Of a stretch of DNA of 64,000 bases, positions 42,697 to 51,885 are shown one piece after another. The notes under the pieces are model-generated. The model had not been told where the DNA came from. It made no database searches and worked only from the letters and a program-made list of their open reading frames with translations. Each line of letters starts with the position of its first letter. Position 1 is the stretch's first letter. The stretch lies in assembly GCA_963810615.1 (NCBI GenBank), contig CAWEOA010000008.1:434001-498000 (forward strand), written 5' to 3'. The translations under genes and the position numbers were made by a program. The stretch comes from JARRQJ01 sp963810615 (GTDB lineage: Bacteria; Pseudomonadota; Gammaproteobacteria; DRLM01).

Positions 42697-43149
42697 ATGC
42701 ATATGTCGACAAAATATGCGCGTTCTCGGCGAGGTGAGAGCATGAGGGCCAAGGCGCTTACTGTCGCGATGAAGCGCAAAGAAGAGTACCTCGGAGCGCG
42801 TGTCCCGAAAGAGCTTAAGGACAAGGTGATAAAGCACGCCGCCGGATTGGGGATACCGGCCTCGATTTTGATCAGAAAAGTTCTGGAGGGGGCTTTCGGC
42901 GAAAGCGATTCGGGGATGATTTCGATGCAATTGAATAATCATGCCGAGATCCCCCAAGACAGGCTCGGCAAAATTGCGGCAAATAAATATCCAAAAGTAT
43001 TAGGGTGGGAGCGTATCAGGCTAAACCGACGAACGGCGTGTGATGCTTGCGGGGAAAATGTCGAATCGGGAGTTTATGCGACATTGGGCCTTTCACTGCA
43101 GGGGGATGAACACGTTATTTTGTGTGATATATGCTCGGAGTCATTGTAA
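42697..43149 (+). CDS. Ribbon-helix-helix-like protein with a C-terminal zinc ribbon
   Basis: The ATG at 42697 follows a GGAAAG site and gives 150 residues. Residues about 28-67 (YLGARVPKELKDKVIKHAAG...) look like a ribbon-helix-helix DNA-binding unit. The C-terminus has two CxxC pairs, C115/C118 and C143/C146, separated by a short beta hairpin, as in a zinc ribbon. A frame from 42607 is longer but has no support. It may be the regulator of the cluster; its end overlaps the next gene by 19 bp. I do not recognise a named family. Confidence 0.65.
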   Translation: MHMSTKYARSRRGESMRAKALTVAMKRKEEYLGARVPKELKDKVIKHAAGLGIPASILIRKVLEGAFGESDSGMISMQLNNHAEIPQDRLGKIAANKYPKVLGWERIRLNRRTACDACGENVESGVYATLGLSLQGDEHVILCDICSESL

Positions 43150-44651
43150 ACAGGTGCTGTAGGCCGCTCGTTCAATTCTCTCTATTGTTCTGCGTATTCT
43201 TATGGTTAGTGCAATGCCGTATTGCGCTAGCGGATACTGCGACTAATGAGGGAGGAGCAGCTGGCGGCGTATCGATAGCTGGGGTGCCGGCGCCAAACCA
43301 GCCGGACAAGAAATCCCCCTTTTGGTCTGATGTGCAGCTTAGCGGATACTTGAAGAATGAAACCGCTTACCGTTATCGCGCGCCGCGTTCGATAACAAAA
43401 ATCAGAAATATTGCCTATATAAACGCAAAATATCCCTATAGTCCTCACTTAAAGTTCAATTTCTCGGGCTGGGCGTACTATGACATGGCATATAATCTGT
43501 TTAATTACGACACCATTGCCGCCAGGTTTGAGCGCAACTCATCAGAACCCTTAGCCTTTCTCGTAACTCTCCCTAAAGAAAAGGACGCCTCAGGGGCGGC
43601 GATCAGGGAGCTGTATGCGGACATGTATTTGGGAAATCTTGACGTACGACTCGGCAAGCAATTTGTCGTGTGGGGGGTGCTGGAAGGGGTCAGGATAACC
43701 GATGAAATAAATCCGATGGATTTCCGGGAATTGATTTTGCCGGATCTGCTCGATTATCGCATCCCGCTGTGGATGGCCAAGCTTGACTATTACCGTCCCG
43801 AGGCTTCATATCAGTTTTTATGGATACCCGATATCCGCTTTCATAAGCCCGCGCCTCCTGGGTCCGAATGGGAATTATTGCAGGAGGTGCCCGGTACGCG
43901 ATATCCACAATCTTTTAATTACAAGAATTCAGAGTTCGGTTACAAGGTAAATACCAATTTATGGGACACCGAACTGGCGTTCAGCTATTTTTACACGTGG
44001 GATGATTTTCCGGTGATTTTTCGCCATGCCCTGCTTGATCAATCCATCGATCCTCAATTCTTTCCTACCTACACCCGTCTATCCATGTACGGGGCAACTT
44101 TTGTCAAGCAACTGAGTTCCTATATTTTGAAAGGCGAGCTGGCCTATGTGACCGGCAAATATTTTGCCGTCGCCAACGCCGATGAAAATCATGATGGTTG
44201 GCTGGATAAGAACGGAGAATTTCAAAGAGATCACTTAAGATGGGGTTTGGGGATGGATTTTAATTGGCGAGGCGCGGATATCTCGCCGAGCATTGTGCAG
44301 TGGATTATTTTCAATTATGACCCGGTGATCATTCAGGATCAATTTGATACCGGTATCAATCTATTTATACGGAAGGAATATCCTGACAGTTCCACAATAT
44401 TTTCTCTTCTGGCTATATATCTGGTCAATTTAGAGGAGGTGTATCTGAAACCGAAATGGACATTCCGTATTACAGATCATTTTCAAGTTGGGGCCGGGCT
44501 GGATATGTTTTTTGGAAGATCCTCTCAGTTGGGGATTTCGGGACTCCTCGATAGCCAGGGTAATGTGATATTCCCTGAGCAGCGAGCCCAATTTATAGGC
44601 AACTTCCGTGATAACGATCGTGTATTTTTTGAATTCAAGTATGCGTTCTGA
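43131..44651 (+). CDS. DUF1302-like outer-membrane beta-barrel protein
   Basis: The 506-residue protein has a signal peptide (about 1-35, ending ALA) and a Tyr/Phe/Trp-rich body of alternating strands that ends in a phenylalanine (FFEFKYAF), the outer-membrane insertion signal. LGKQFVVWGVLEGVRITDEI and DFRELILPDLLDYRIPLW are typical of the DUF1302 group found with LolA-like and MMPL proteins. It probably provides the outer-membrane end of a lipid or small-molecule route. Its start overlaps the zinc-ribbon gene by 19 bp, suggesting translational coupling. The base composition is A+T-richer than the housekeeping genes. Confidence 0.8.
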   Translation: MLGVIVNRCCRPLVQFSLLFCVFLWLVQCRIALADTATNEGGAAGGVSIAGVPAPNQPDKKSPFWSDVQLSGYLKNETAYRYRAPRSITKIRNIAYINAKYPYSPHLKFNFSGWAYYDMAYNLFNYDTIAARFERNSSEPLAFLVTLPKEKDASGAAIRELYADMYLGNLDVRLGKQFVVWGVLEGVRITDEINPMDFRELILPDLLDYRIPLWMAKLDYYRPEASYQFLWIPDIRFHKPAPPGSEWELLQEVPGTRYPQSFNYKNSEFGYKVNTNLWDTELAFSYFYTWDDFPVIFRHALLDQSIDPQFFPTYTRLSMYGATFVKQLSSYILKGELAYVTGKYFAVANADENHDGWLDKNGEFQRDHLRWGLGMDFNWRGADISPSIVQWIIFNYDPVIIQDQFDTGINLFIRKEYPDSSTIFSLLAIYLVNLEEVYLKPKWTFRITDHFQVGAGLDMFFGRSSQLGISGLLDSQGNVIFPEQRAQFIGNFRDNDRVFFEFKYAF

Positions 44652-44744
44652 GGTCTATTTACCTTCGCCTGCTGGAGCACGGGGCCATAAACAATGGGAA
44701 GCCTAAATAATGATGGCGTGGTGTAAACCTAATTTGATGGGGGT

Positions 44745-47273
44745 GTGGTGTTAAATAATCTGTATTCACTTGTGGCGCGATATCCCAAAAGTACTATCAC
44801 GCTGGTACTGGGGATTACTCTCTATTTGGCAATGCAACTTTCCCAGTTGCATTGGGAGACGGATGCGCGCGTTTATCTTCCCAAGGGTCATCCCGCCATA
44901 AAATACGATGAAAAAGTGGATGATGTATTCGGCGTAAAGGATTCGGTGATTATCGGCATCGTCAACGAGAAGGACGGTATTTTCAATGCGGCAACTTTGG
45001 CGCGTATTGCGCGTATCACGGATAAAGTCGCGGCCCTGCCCGGAGTAATCGCTAATCGACCTATTGATGTGGCGTCACTCTCAACCGCCACTGTATTCGT
45101 TGGGACGGAGTCCAGCATAGGATCCGAACCCTTAATGCCCCATGTGCCCAAAGATGAAACGGAAATCGCCCGGCTGAAAAAAACGGTCTATGCCAATAGT
45201 GATTTGTTTGTCGGCAATCTGATATCCGCGGACGGTAAAGCAGCTATGATCCGTGCCAAGCTCAAGGAAGGCATTGATACACGCTATAAGACCTATTTCC
45301 AAATTAAATGCCAAATCCTCCCGCAGGAAACAGGGGACTGGAGTGCCATGCAGGAGTGCGCCAGCGCAGGCGGAGGTGGCGACTGGCAGAAAAAGAATGA
45401 TGCTCAACCAGGCGAGCAGCAGGCTAATGGCGGACAAGCAGGCTGGCAGCAGGGCAATAACTCCTGGGGTCAATGGCAGCAAGGAGGCAATAAAAGGGCT
45501 GCAGAAAAACCGGCCGAGGGACAGGCGCACAACGGCGATACAATTTATCTGGCCGGTAGGCCGGTAATAGAAGTTTCATCCGGCATGAGCGCCATCAAGG
45601 ACATGCGGGTAATGATTCCGATGCTGCTGGTGGCTATAGCGCTCACATTGTTCGCTGTTTTCAGGACGGCGCGCGGTGTGCTGCTGCCATTGTTCGTGAT
45701 GGGAGCGGCTATCGTTTGGACGATGGGCATAATGGCCCTCTTGGGTGTGCCTCTTTACACCATCTCCACTATGTTGCCGGTAATCTTGGTGGCCGTCAGT
45801 ATCGGCGATTCAATTCATGTGCTAAGTCAATATTACGACTATGTGGTGCTTGATCCCCATCGTCCCGGTGCTGATATCCTTTCCGATGTGATGAGGAGTC
45901 TGAAACGGCCTCTGGTGACGACCTCCGTTACTACGGCGGTGGGTTTTCTCTCACTGCTCTTTGCGGAGATGCCGCCGTTCATCACTTTCGGGCTGTTTAC
46001 CGTGCTGGGTATCTTCTTTAGTTGGTTGTTGACGGTTACCTTTATTCCGGCGGTCCTGGTTCTGTTGAGGCCAAAGGTAAGCGGATATCTGGCCAAACGC
46101 AGGGCGTTGCGTGTTCATTCCGAACAAACCCGGTTGACCAAATTGCTTGTGCGAACCGGCGGAGTATTGCATGACAATAAACGCTCGGCGGCAGCTGTGT
46201 TGCTGGTGATAACGGTGATCGCCGGAATAGGCGCTTCGAGACTGTATGTGGATTCGAGTTGGATGAGTGATTTCCGGAAGGATTCAGAAGTAGTTGTTGC
46301 TAATAAGGTATTTAACGATAAGTTCGATGGCACCATATTTCTGAATGTGGTTGTGGAGGGTGATAAAAAGGATATTTTCAAGTCGCCCGATCTGCTGCGT
46401 CATATTGAGGGGCTGCAGAACTATGTTGATCATTTGCCCTATGTCGGGGGATCAAGGTCGATAGTCGACTATATTAAAAATATGAATAAGACCCTTCATG
46501 CCGGCAATAGTCAATTCGATGTGATTCCCGATAGTGCCGCCCAAATTGGAGAATATTTGTTTCTCCTTTCCATATCGGGTCGACCCCAGCAGTTGGATGA
46601 GCTGGTTGATTATGATTATCGCCAAGGCTTGGTAACATTCGCAATAAAGACGGATCATACTCGTGCCTTAAAGGATATTATTGATCAAACCAGGCGATAT
46701 GTTGATAAAGAGTTCCCGGGACAAAATGTCAAAGTGAATTTAGCCGGTTCCGCCAATAATTCCTATGTGTGGGCCGACTTGCTGATAGGCAGCCAAACCT
46801 TATCTATTCTATTGTCAAAGCTGGCGATATTGATGATCGCCATAATCATGTTTAAGTCGATTCGGCTGGGCATCATTACGGTGGCGCCTCTCATTTTCTC
46901 TACCTTGTTGGTCGCGGGAGTTGCAGGCTATTTCGCCATCCCTCTCGACGTTTCTACGGCGTTGGCGGCGGGGGTGGCGATTGGTGTCGGCGTGGATTAC
47001 GCGGTGCACTATATCTTTCGCTACAGAGAAGAATTAAGTCGTAGCAATGATGTCTTGTCGGCGATCCAGGCGACCATGCGCAGCGTAGGTAGAACCATCG
47101 TGCTTAATGCCTTGGTGGTGATGATAGGGTTCTCAGTGCTGTTATTGTCGCAATTTCCCCCTCACGTTAAATTGGGCTATTTCGTCGTTGCCTATATGGC
47201 AGTCAGCTGTCTGGCTGCATTGGTGATCTTGCCGGTGCTGTTTGCATACACCCGAACGGCTTCGTCGAGATAG
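44745..47273 (+). CDS. RND/MMPL-family transporter with a Trp/Gln-rich periplasmic insertion
   Basis: The 842-residue protein has two repeats of one plus five membrane helices with periplasmic domains between them. Examples are the first helix at about 16-34, the helical bundle 288-450, and the second bundle from about 690 to the end. LPVILVAVSIGDSIHVLSQY and AAGVAIGVGVDYAVHYIFRY are the MMPL core motifs carrying the proton-relay aspartate region. Residues 195-264 of the first periplasmic domain form a low-complexity insertion rich in Gly, Gln, Asn and Trp (W199, W214, W234, W241, W244). It starts with GTG. It probably moves a hydrophobic molecule handed to the LolA-like protein and outer-membrane partners. 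Confidence 0.87.
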   Translation: MVLNNLYSLVARYPKSTITLVLGITLYLAMQLSQLHWETDARVYLPKGHPAIKYDEKVDDVFGVKDSVIIGIVNEKDGIFNAATLARIARITDKVAALPGVIANRPIDVASLSTATVFVGTESSIGSEPLMPHVPKDETEIARLKKTVYANSDLFVGNLISADGKAAMIRAKLKEGIDTRYKTYFQIKCQILPQETGDWSAMQECASAGGGGDWQKKNDAQPGEQQANGGQAGWQQGNNSWGQWQQGGNKRAAEKPAEGQAHNGDTIYLAGRPVIEVSSGMSAIKDMRVMIPMLLVAIALTLFAVFRTARGVLLPLFVMGAAIVWTMGIMALLGVPLYTISTMLPVILVAVSIGDSIHVLSQYYDYVVLDPHRPGADILSDVMRSLKRPLVTTSVTTAVGFLSLLFAEMPPFITFGLFTVLGIFFSWLLTVTFIPAVLVLLRPKVSGYLAKRRALRVHSEQTRLTKLLVRTGGVLHDNKRSAAAVLLVITVIAGIGASRLYVDSSWMSDFRKDSEVVVANKVFNDKFDGTIFLNVVVEGDKKDIFKSPDLLRHIEGLQNYVDHLPYVGGSRSIVDYIKNMNKTLHAGNSQFDVIPDSAAQIGEYLFLLSISGRPQQLDELVDYDYRQGLVTFAIKTDHTRALKDIIDQTRRYVDKEFPGQNVKVNLAGSANNSYVWADLLIGSQTLSILLSKLAILMIAIIMFKSIRLGIITVAPLIFSTLLVAGVAGYFAIPLDVSTALAAGVAIGVGVDYAVHYIFRYREELSRSNDVLSAIQATMRSVGRTIVLNALVVMIGFSVLLLSQFPPHVKLGYFVVAYMAVSCLAALVILPVLFAYTRTASSR

Positions 47274-47282
47274 GGGAAGGCC

Positions 47283-48179
47283 ATGCGGTCTAAGCTTATT
47301 AGGGGGTTCTTGCTGATAGTCGCCGTTGTAGGTGCTGCTAATGTGTGGGCTGTTGAGGGTGTGGGTAATTGGAGCGTTTCCCCTTATTTGGGCTTATACC
47401 ATCCGTCTCTAAAGCAGCTGAATAAAGGTGAGTTTCTTTCGCCTTACGTGGGTACGGCGAATTTGATCGATCAATTCGGAAATAACAATAACGTTACGGT
47501 GCCGCTGATATATCGCAATCCGCTCCCAGAGCTGAGTCCCGGCACCATCGGTGGGTTGGAGTTTCAGTGGCGTATCAATGAAAAGAATGCCTTATTGATC
47601 GGCGGGGCAAATTGGGAGGCGACCTCCTCGGCTACTGCATCCGGATTATTTCCCATTCAGGGCGCATTCGAGTCGATTATTTCCCAAAGAAGGGGGGATG
47701 TTTCCTTTAGCGAGTTCTATCTTGGTTGGCGCCATAACCTAATACATAAGCCCAAGCACCACGATTTTTATTTTAGTTTCTCCTTGCACGACGTCTTTGA
47801 TGTGGGTTATCGCGAAGATTTTTCCGTGTTATTTCTGAGTGGGCCGCCACGTAGTTTTAGAAAATCCATGGTGGTGGAATCACGCGCGACCGGATTGCTG
47901 CTCCTTCAAGGAGGAGGCGGGGGAGAATGGTTTATCAATGATTGGTTTTCCTTGGGAGTCGAAGGCGATTATGCCTTTGGGTTGAAGTCGCTCAAGCTTG
48001 GAAACGGAAATTTAACCACCGACTTTCAATCTACCGATAATTTGGCCCTAGAGCTACCTCTGATACAAAACGCAGCAGGTGCCATGCAATATAAGGTGGA
48101 GCGAGGCGATGAATATCGTGATCTCAAGCTAAATTTTGAAGGTTGGAAGGCGCTGATAAAGGCGACTATTTATTACTAG
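47283..48179 (+). CDS. Unknown outer-membrane beta-barrel protein
   Basis: The 298-residue protein has a signal peptide (about 1-23, ending VWA) and opens with NWSVSPYLGLYHPSL, an outer-membrane barrel style start. Alternating aromatic strands follow, and it ends KATIYY, consistent with a C-terminal barrel strand. A gap-filling glycine run (LLLQGGGGGEWFIND) lies near residue 215. I do not recognise a family beyond porin-like or OmpW-like size. It begins 10 bp after the RND gene and 58 bp before the TPR-barrel gene, so it belongs to the same transcript. Confidence 0.7.
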   Translation: MRSKLIRGFLLIVAVVGAANVWAVEGVGNWSVSPYLGLYHPSLKQLNKGEFLSPYVGTANLIDQFGNNNNVTVPLIYRNPLPELSPGTIGGLEFQWRINEKNALLIGGANWEATSSATASGLFPIQGAFESIISQRRGDVSFSEFYLGWRHNLIHKPKHHDFYFSFSLHDVFDVGYREDFSVLFLSGPPRSFRKSMVVESRATGLLLLQGGGGGEWFINDWFSLGVEGDYAFGLKSLKLGNGNLTTDFQSTDNLALELPLIQNAAGAMQYKVERGDEYRDLKLNFEGWKALIKATIYY

Positions 48180-48236
48180 GTAAATCGTGCAATGGGTGGA
48201 AAATGATTTTTTCTAATTTCGAATGATGATGGTGCA

Positions 48237-50957
48237 GTGAAAAATATTTTGAGAAAAGCCATTTTATCGATGTTGCTTCTATTGGGGGTGACCGTAAGTG
48301 TTGCGCAGGAGGCGGCGCCGCCAACCAACGCCGGCGATAGTGCTAAAGCATTGTTGGCGGAAGGGAACAAACTATTGCGGGACAAGAAGTACGAGGAGGC
48401 CTTGCGCTATTTCGAGAAGGTGCTGAGCAAGGATGGATCCAATGCGGAGGCGCTTTATTATGCGGGCACTATTTATTTTATTCAGAATAATACTCAGAAG
48501 GGACTTGACTATCTCGAGCGCAGCGTGGTTTTGGCGCCGAATAATGTTAGGCTGCATTTTATCCTGGCGCAGACCTATGAGACTTTGTTGCTGACGGATC
48601 AGGCCGTTGATATGTACCTGAAAGTGGAGAAAATGGCGCCCGTCAGTCAGGAAGCTAAGGAGGCTAGCAAGCACGTCCATATTTTGTTGGGAAAAAAATT
48701 CGGAAAGCAGCGTAATTTTGATCGGGCTCTGCAGGAATTTTCCAGCGTTTTGAAGGATTACCCCGATGATATTCCCGCCTTGATGAATAAAGGTTTAACT
48801 CTTTCCTTGATGGGGCGCTTAGATGAAGCACAAGCCACCTTGGAGAATGCGTTGACTATTCAGCCAAGTAACGGTTTGCTTCATGCCTATCTTGCCGAGG
48901 TCTTTGAGAAAAAAGGCGATGCAGATAAGAGTAAGGAACAGTATGAGCAAGTGATAAGGCTGATTCCGCCTGATTCTCCTCTCGCTAGGACCGCTCTGAT
49001 TAAAGTGACGCTTGCGAACGGTGCCGAGCTTTTGGCGAAGGGGCGGCTGGAGGACGCCCGCCGTGAATTCGAAAAGGTGCTTGCCATAGATCCTCGCAAC
49101 CCTCCGGCTCGCTTCAATATGGCGGCGGTTTATCATGGTTTGGGAGATATGCAGGATGCGCAGGATATGCTGCATTCGCTTATTGAAGACAATCCGAATA
49201 ATCTCGATGCGCGGCTCAGATTGGGCGTTCTATACCTGGAATTGGGTCGCATGAATGATGCCGTTCATGAATTCGAGGATGTAATAAATCGCGGCAAGGA
49301 AACGGCTCAGGGACAACAGGCGGCAAAATTGCTCGACGATATTCGCTCAAAGGAACGGGAGAATCTGGCGCGGGATATGACGCCTGATGAACGTATTGTT
49401 TTATATAAATCCTTATTGCAGGAAAGTCCCGACAATCATCAGGTTTGGTTGGATTTGGGTTTGTTATACGGTCAATTGCGGCGTCTGGATGAGGAGCGGG
49501 AGGCATTTGAAAATGTGGTGCGCCTGGATCCTAATGATGCGCGGGCATTGGCTGTCTTGGGTGGCTTGTATGAAGATGCAGGTATGCCCGGTAAGGCGAT
49601 AGAGGCATATAATCATGCCTTGAGTTTGGAAAAAGATCCGGTTCAGAAGCAAAATTTGACGAGGCAGGTGGCGACAGTGAATGCCAAAGTGGAATTTTCC
49701 CGTGGAAAGTTGCAGGAGGCGGAAGGACAGTTCAAGGCGGCCATAGCCAAGGATAAAGATAATTATATCGCGCATTTCTATTTGGCATTGATCTATTCGA
49801 GGGATGAAGATCTGGAGAAGGCCATTCTGGAATATCAAGAAGTGCTTAGAATTGTTCCGGGCCATATCGGCGCACGATTGAATTTGGCAGTTGCATATGA
49901 GCAAAGCGGTCGTGAAGAGGATGCGATAACTCAGTATCAAATAGTCGCTCGTACCGGCGTTGCAGGCCTATCGGATACGGCAAAAAAGCGGCTTGTGGCA
50001 TTGCAGAAACGGGTAGGCGGTTTCTCTTACAATATGAGCTACGCCCTGAATTTCGACAGCAACACTAATCTTAGCCCAATCAACCCTGTCCAGGAATTGC
50101 TTTCAAGCACGTCCGCTTCCGTTATTTACCGGCGCAAGGTTGCGGATAAAAGAATATATTGGGGGCTGAGCTTTTCTCCGACCTATACCATTTATCACCA
50201 ACAACAGTTTGATTTTTTGCAGATGGGTGTAAATCCCTTTGTTAAAACTGTCTGGCATGGAATGGATCTTTCAGCTAACTACAGTTACAGCCAAACAGAC
50301 AGTGTTATTGTAAAAAGGAACTATAACAAATCTAGTAGCGTTTACATGGACGCCGTGCGGCGGTTCAAGATGAGGTCGCTGTTGCCATTTTTGACCGCTA
50401 AGGAGCAGCGGAAGGCGGCTCCCAGTCAATTACGTGTAAACGCCAATTACCGGACGTTTCAAGCTGATGCCTCCCCTGCTTATGACTCAAACACCTATTC
50501 GCTAGGTGCGTTGCTCAATCAAGGGAGTTCCAGCGGTTGGTCGTGGGCGGTAAATTATAATTACTCCAATAACCAAAATATAAAACCGATCGGTAATGAT
50601 TTTGCGTATACCAGCCATTCCGTCAATTTTCAGCTGTCGAAGAATCTCGCCCCAAAGTTGGATGCCAACGTATCTTACGGCTTTGTATATAGCGCATATA
50701 CGCATCCTGATTCTGTTACCAAGTTTACTGAATTCCGCGTCAATAAACTCCATATGGTATCGGCGGGGCTTAATTATTCAGTTAATGACACCATGAGGCT
50801 GTACAGTAATCTGGGGTATCAACAAAATAATTCCAATTTGCCCACAGGGTTTATATTGAGTTCCGAGGATGCCAGTACCTTGGTGGGTGTCCAGAGTCCC
50901 TCGCTGGGGGACTACCATAAATATTCCATATCGGCCGGCATAAGCCTGAATTTTTAA
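48237..50957 (+). CDS. TPR protein with a C-terminal outer-membrane barrel
   Basis: The 906-residue protein has a signal peptide (1-23, ending VAQ), about fifteen tetratricopeptide-type repeats over residues 35-590 (for example AKALLAEGNKLLRDKKYEEA) and a C-terminal barrel (about 600-906) ending SISAGISLNF. The terminal Phe is the insertion signal. The plan is that of PgaA, PelB and BcsC, outer-membrane exporters with a periplasmic TPR superhelix, so polymer or glycan export is possible, but no synthase gene is in the window. It starts with GTG. Upstream neighbours are barrel and transporter genes. Confidence 0.8.
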   Translation: MKNILRKAILSMLLLLGVTVSVAQEAAPPTNAGDSAKALLAEGNKLLRDKKYEEALRYFEKVLSKDGSNAEALYYAGTIYFIQNNTQKGLDYLERSVVLAPNNVRLHFILAQTYETLLLTDQAVDMYLKVEKMAPVSQEAKEASKHVHILLGKKFGKQRNFDRALQEFSSVLKDYPDDIPALMNKGLTLSLMGRLDEAQATLENALTIQPSNGLLHAYLAEVFEKKGDADKSKEQYEQVIRLIPPDSPLARTALIKVTLANGAELLAKGRLEDARREFEKVLAIDPRNPPARFNMAAVYHGLGDMQDAQDMLHSLIEDNPNNLDARLRLGVLYLELGRMNDAVHEFEDVINRGKETAQGQQAAKLLDDIRSKERENLARDMTPDERIVLYKSLLQESPDNHQVWLDLGLLYGQLRRLDEEREAFENVVRLDPNDARALAVLGGLYEDAGMPGKAIEAYNHALSLEKDPVQKQNLTRQVATVNAKVEFSRGKLQEAEGQFKAAIAKDKDNYIAHFYLALIYSRDEDLEKAILEYQEVLRIVPGHIGARLNLAVAYEQSGREEDAITQYQIVARTGVAGLSDTAKKRLVALQKRVGGFSYNMSYALNFDSNTNLSPINPVQELLSSTSASVIYRRKVADKRIYWGLSFSPTYTIYHQQQFDFLQMGVNPFVKTVWHGMDLSANYSYSQTDSVIVKRNYNKSSSVYMDAVRRFKMRSLLPFLTAKEQRKAAPSQLRVNANYRTFQADASPAYDSNTYSLGALLNQGSSSGWSWAVNYNYSNNQNIKPIGNDFAYTSHSVNFQLSKNLAPKLDANVSYGFVYSAYTHPDSVTKFTEFRVNKLHMVSAGLNYSVNDTMRLYSNLGYQQNNSNLPTGFILSSEDASTLVGVQSPSLGDYHKYSISAGISLNF

Positions 50958-51078
50958 TTGCGCGATTTCGTTGCGTCAATCCGGTTTCGGTGGTTTGTTG
51001 CGCTAATGGGAGGCGGAGCGCTTTGTCTCGTTGTTGAGTAGAGGTGGGCGGTCTAAGGTGTATCAGGGGTGGTCATTC

Positions 51079-51885
51079 TCAATCGCGTTGGGTATTGAAT
51101 GCGGCTACCGCCCACCAAGTGGCCGCGGCGGTGAAGAGGATCAGAATAACTACGGATGAGCCATAGTTAGAAATATTTGGGGTGTTGACCAGTACGGCAC
51201 GTACCGCCTTCACTGCGTAATTAACGGGATTGATCATCGCGATATATTTTATCCAGTCCGGCATGAAGCTCGTCGGTACCAAGGCGGAGGAGAAAAACAT
51301 CAGGGGAAGGGTCATTAAATTTCCGATGATGACCAAGGGTTCTTCTCTTTGCAAGACAATAGCGAAGCCATTGGATACCGATGCAAAGCACAGCCCCAGC
51401 AATAATACGACCAACATGGTCAAGCCGAGATCGGTGGCGACAAGGTTGAGGTGGGCGCCCATGGCCCAGGATACCGCAAGCATGATGGCTACTTGGACTA
51501 TGACCTGAGCCGTTGAATGCAGAACCCGACTCAGGACAATGGCCACCCGCGAAACCGGCGATGCCAGCATTTTGTCGACAGTGCCCGATTGTATTTCCCG
51601 CAATAGGCTAACTCCGCTCCATGAAGAACCGAACAATACGGTCATGATCAGGACGCCGGGCACGAAGAAATCAATATATGAGCTTGTCGGAAAGCCGGGT
51701 AATTGCGTGATGTTTTTAAACAGCTGGCCGAAAATGATCAGCCAAATTAACGGCTGTACCAAAGTGAATAAGGTCCACATGGGCATGCGGACGGTAATCT
51801 TCATGTACTTATTAAACAGGTACCACGTATCGGCAAGCATAAACCTTCCTCGTGTAGGGGCGGCGGGGGATCCCGGAGGGGTCAT
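51079..51885 (-). CDS. ABC-2 type transporter permease
   Basis: The 268-residue protein has six membrane helices in ABC-2 order. The cytoplasmic loop LLREIQSGTVDKMLASPVSR and the LPLMFFSSALVPTSFMPDWI motif before the last helix pair place it with DrrB-type exporters of drugs, lipids or polysaccharides. It overlaps the 3' end of the ATPase gene by 4 bp, so the two are a coupled pair. It converges with the TPR-barrel gene, 121 bp away. Confidence 0.92.
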   Translation of the reverse strand: MTPPGSPAAPTRGRFMLADTWYLFNKYMKITVRMPMWTLFTLVQPLIWLIIFGQLFKNITQLPGFPTSSYIDFFVPGVLIMTVLFGSSWSGVSLLREIQSGTVDKMLASPVSRVAIVLSRVLHSTAQVIVQVAIMLAVSWAMGAHLNLVATDLGLTMLVVLLLGLCFASVSNGFAIVLQREEPLVIIGNLMTLPLMFFSSALVPTSFMPDWIKYIAMINPVNYAVKAVRAVLVNTPNISNYGSSVVILILFTAAATWWAVAAFNTQRD

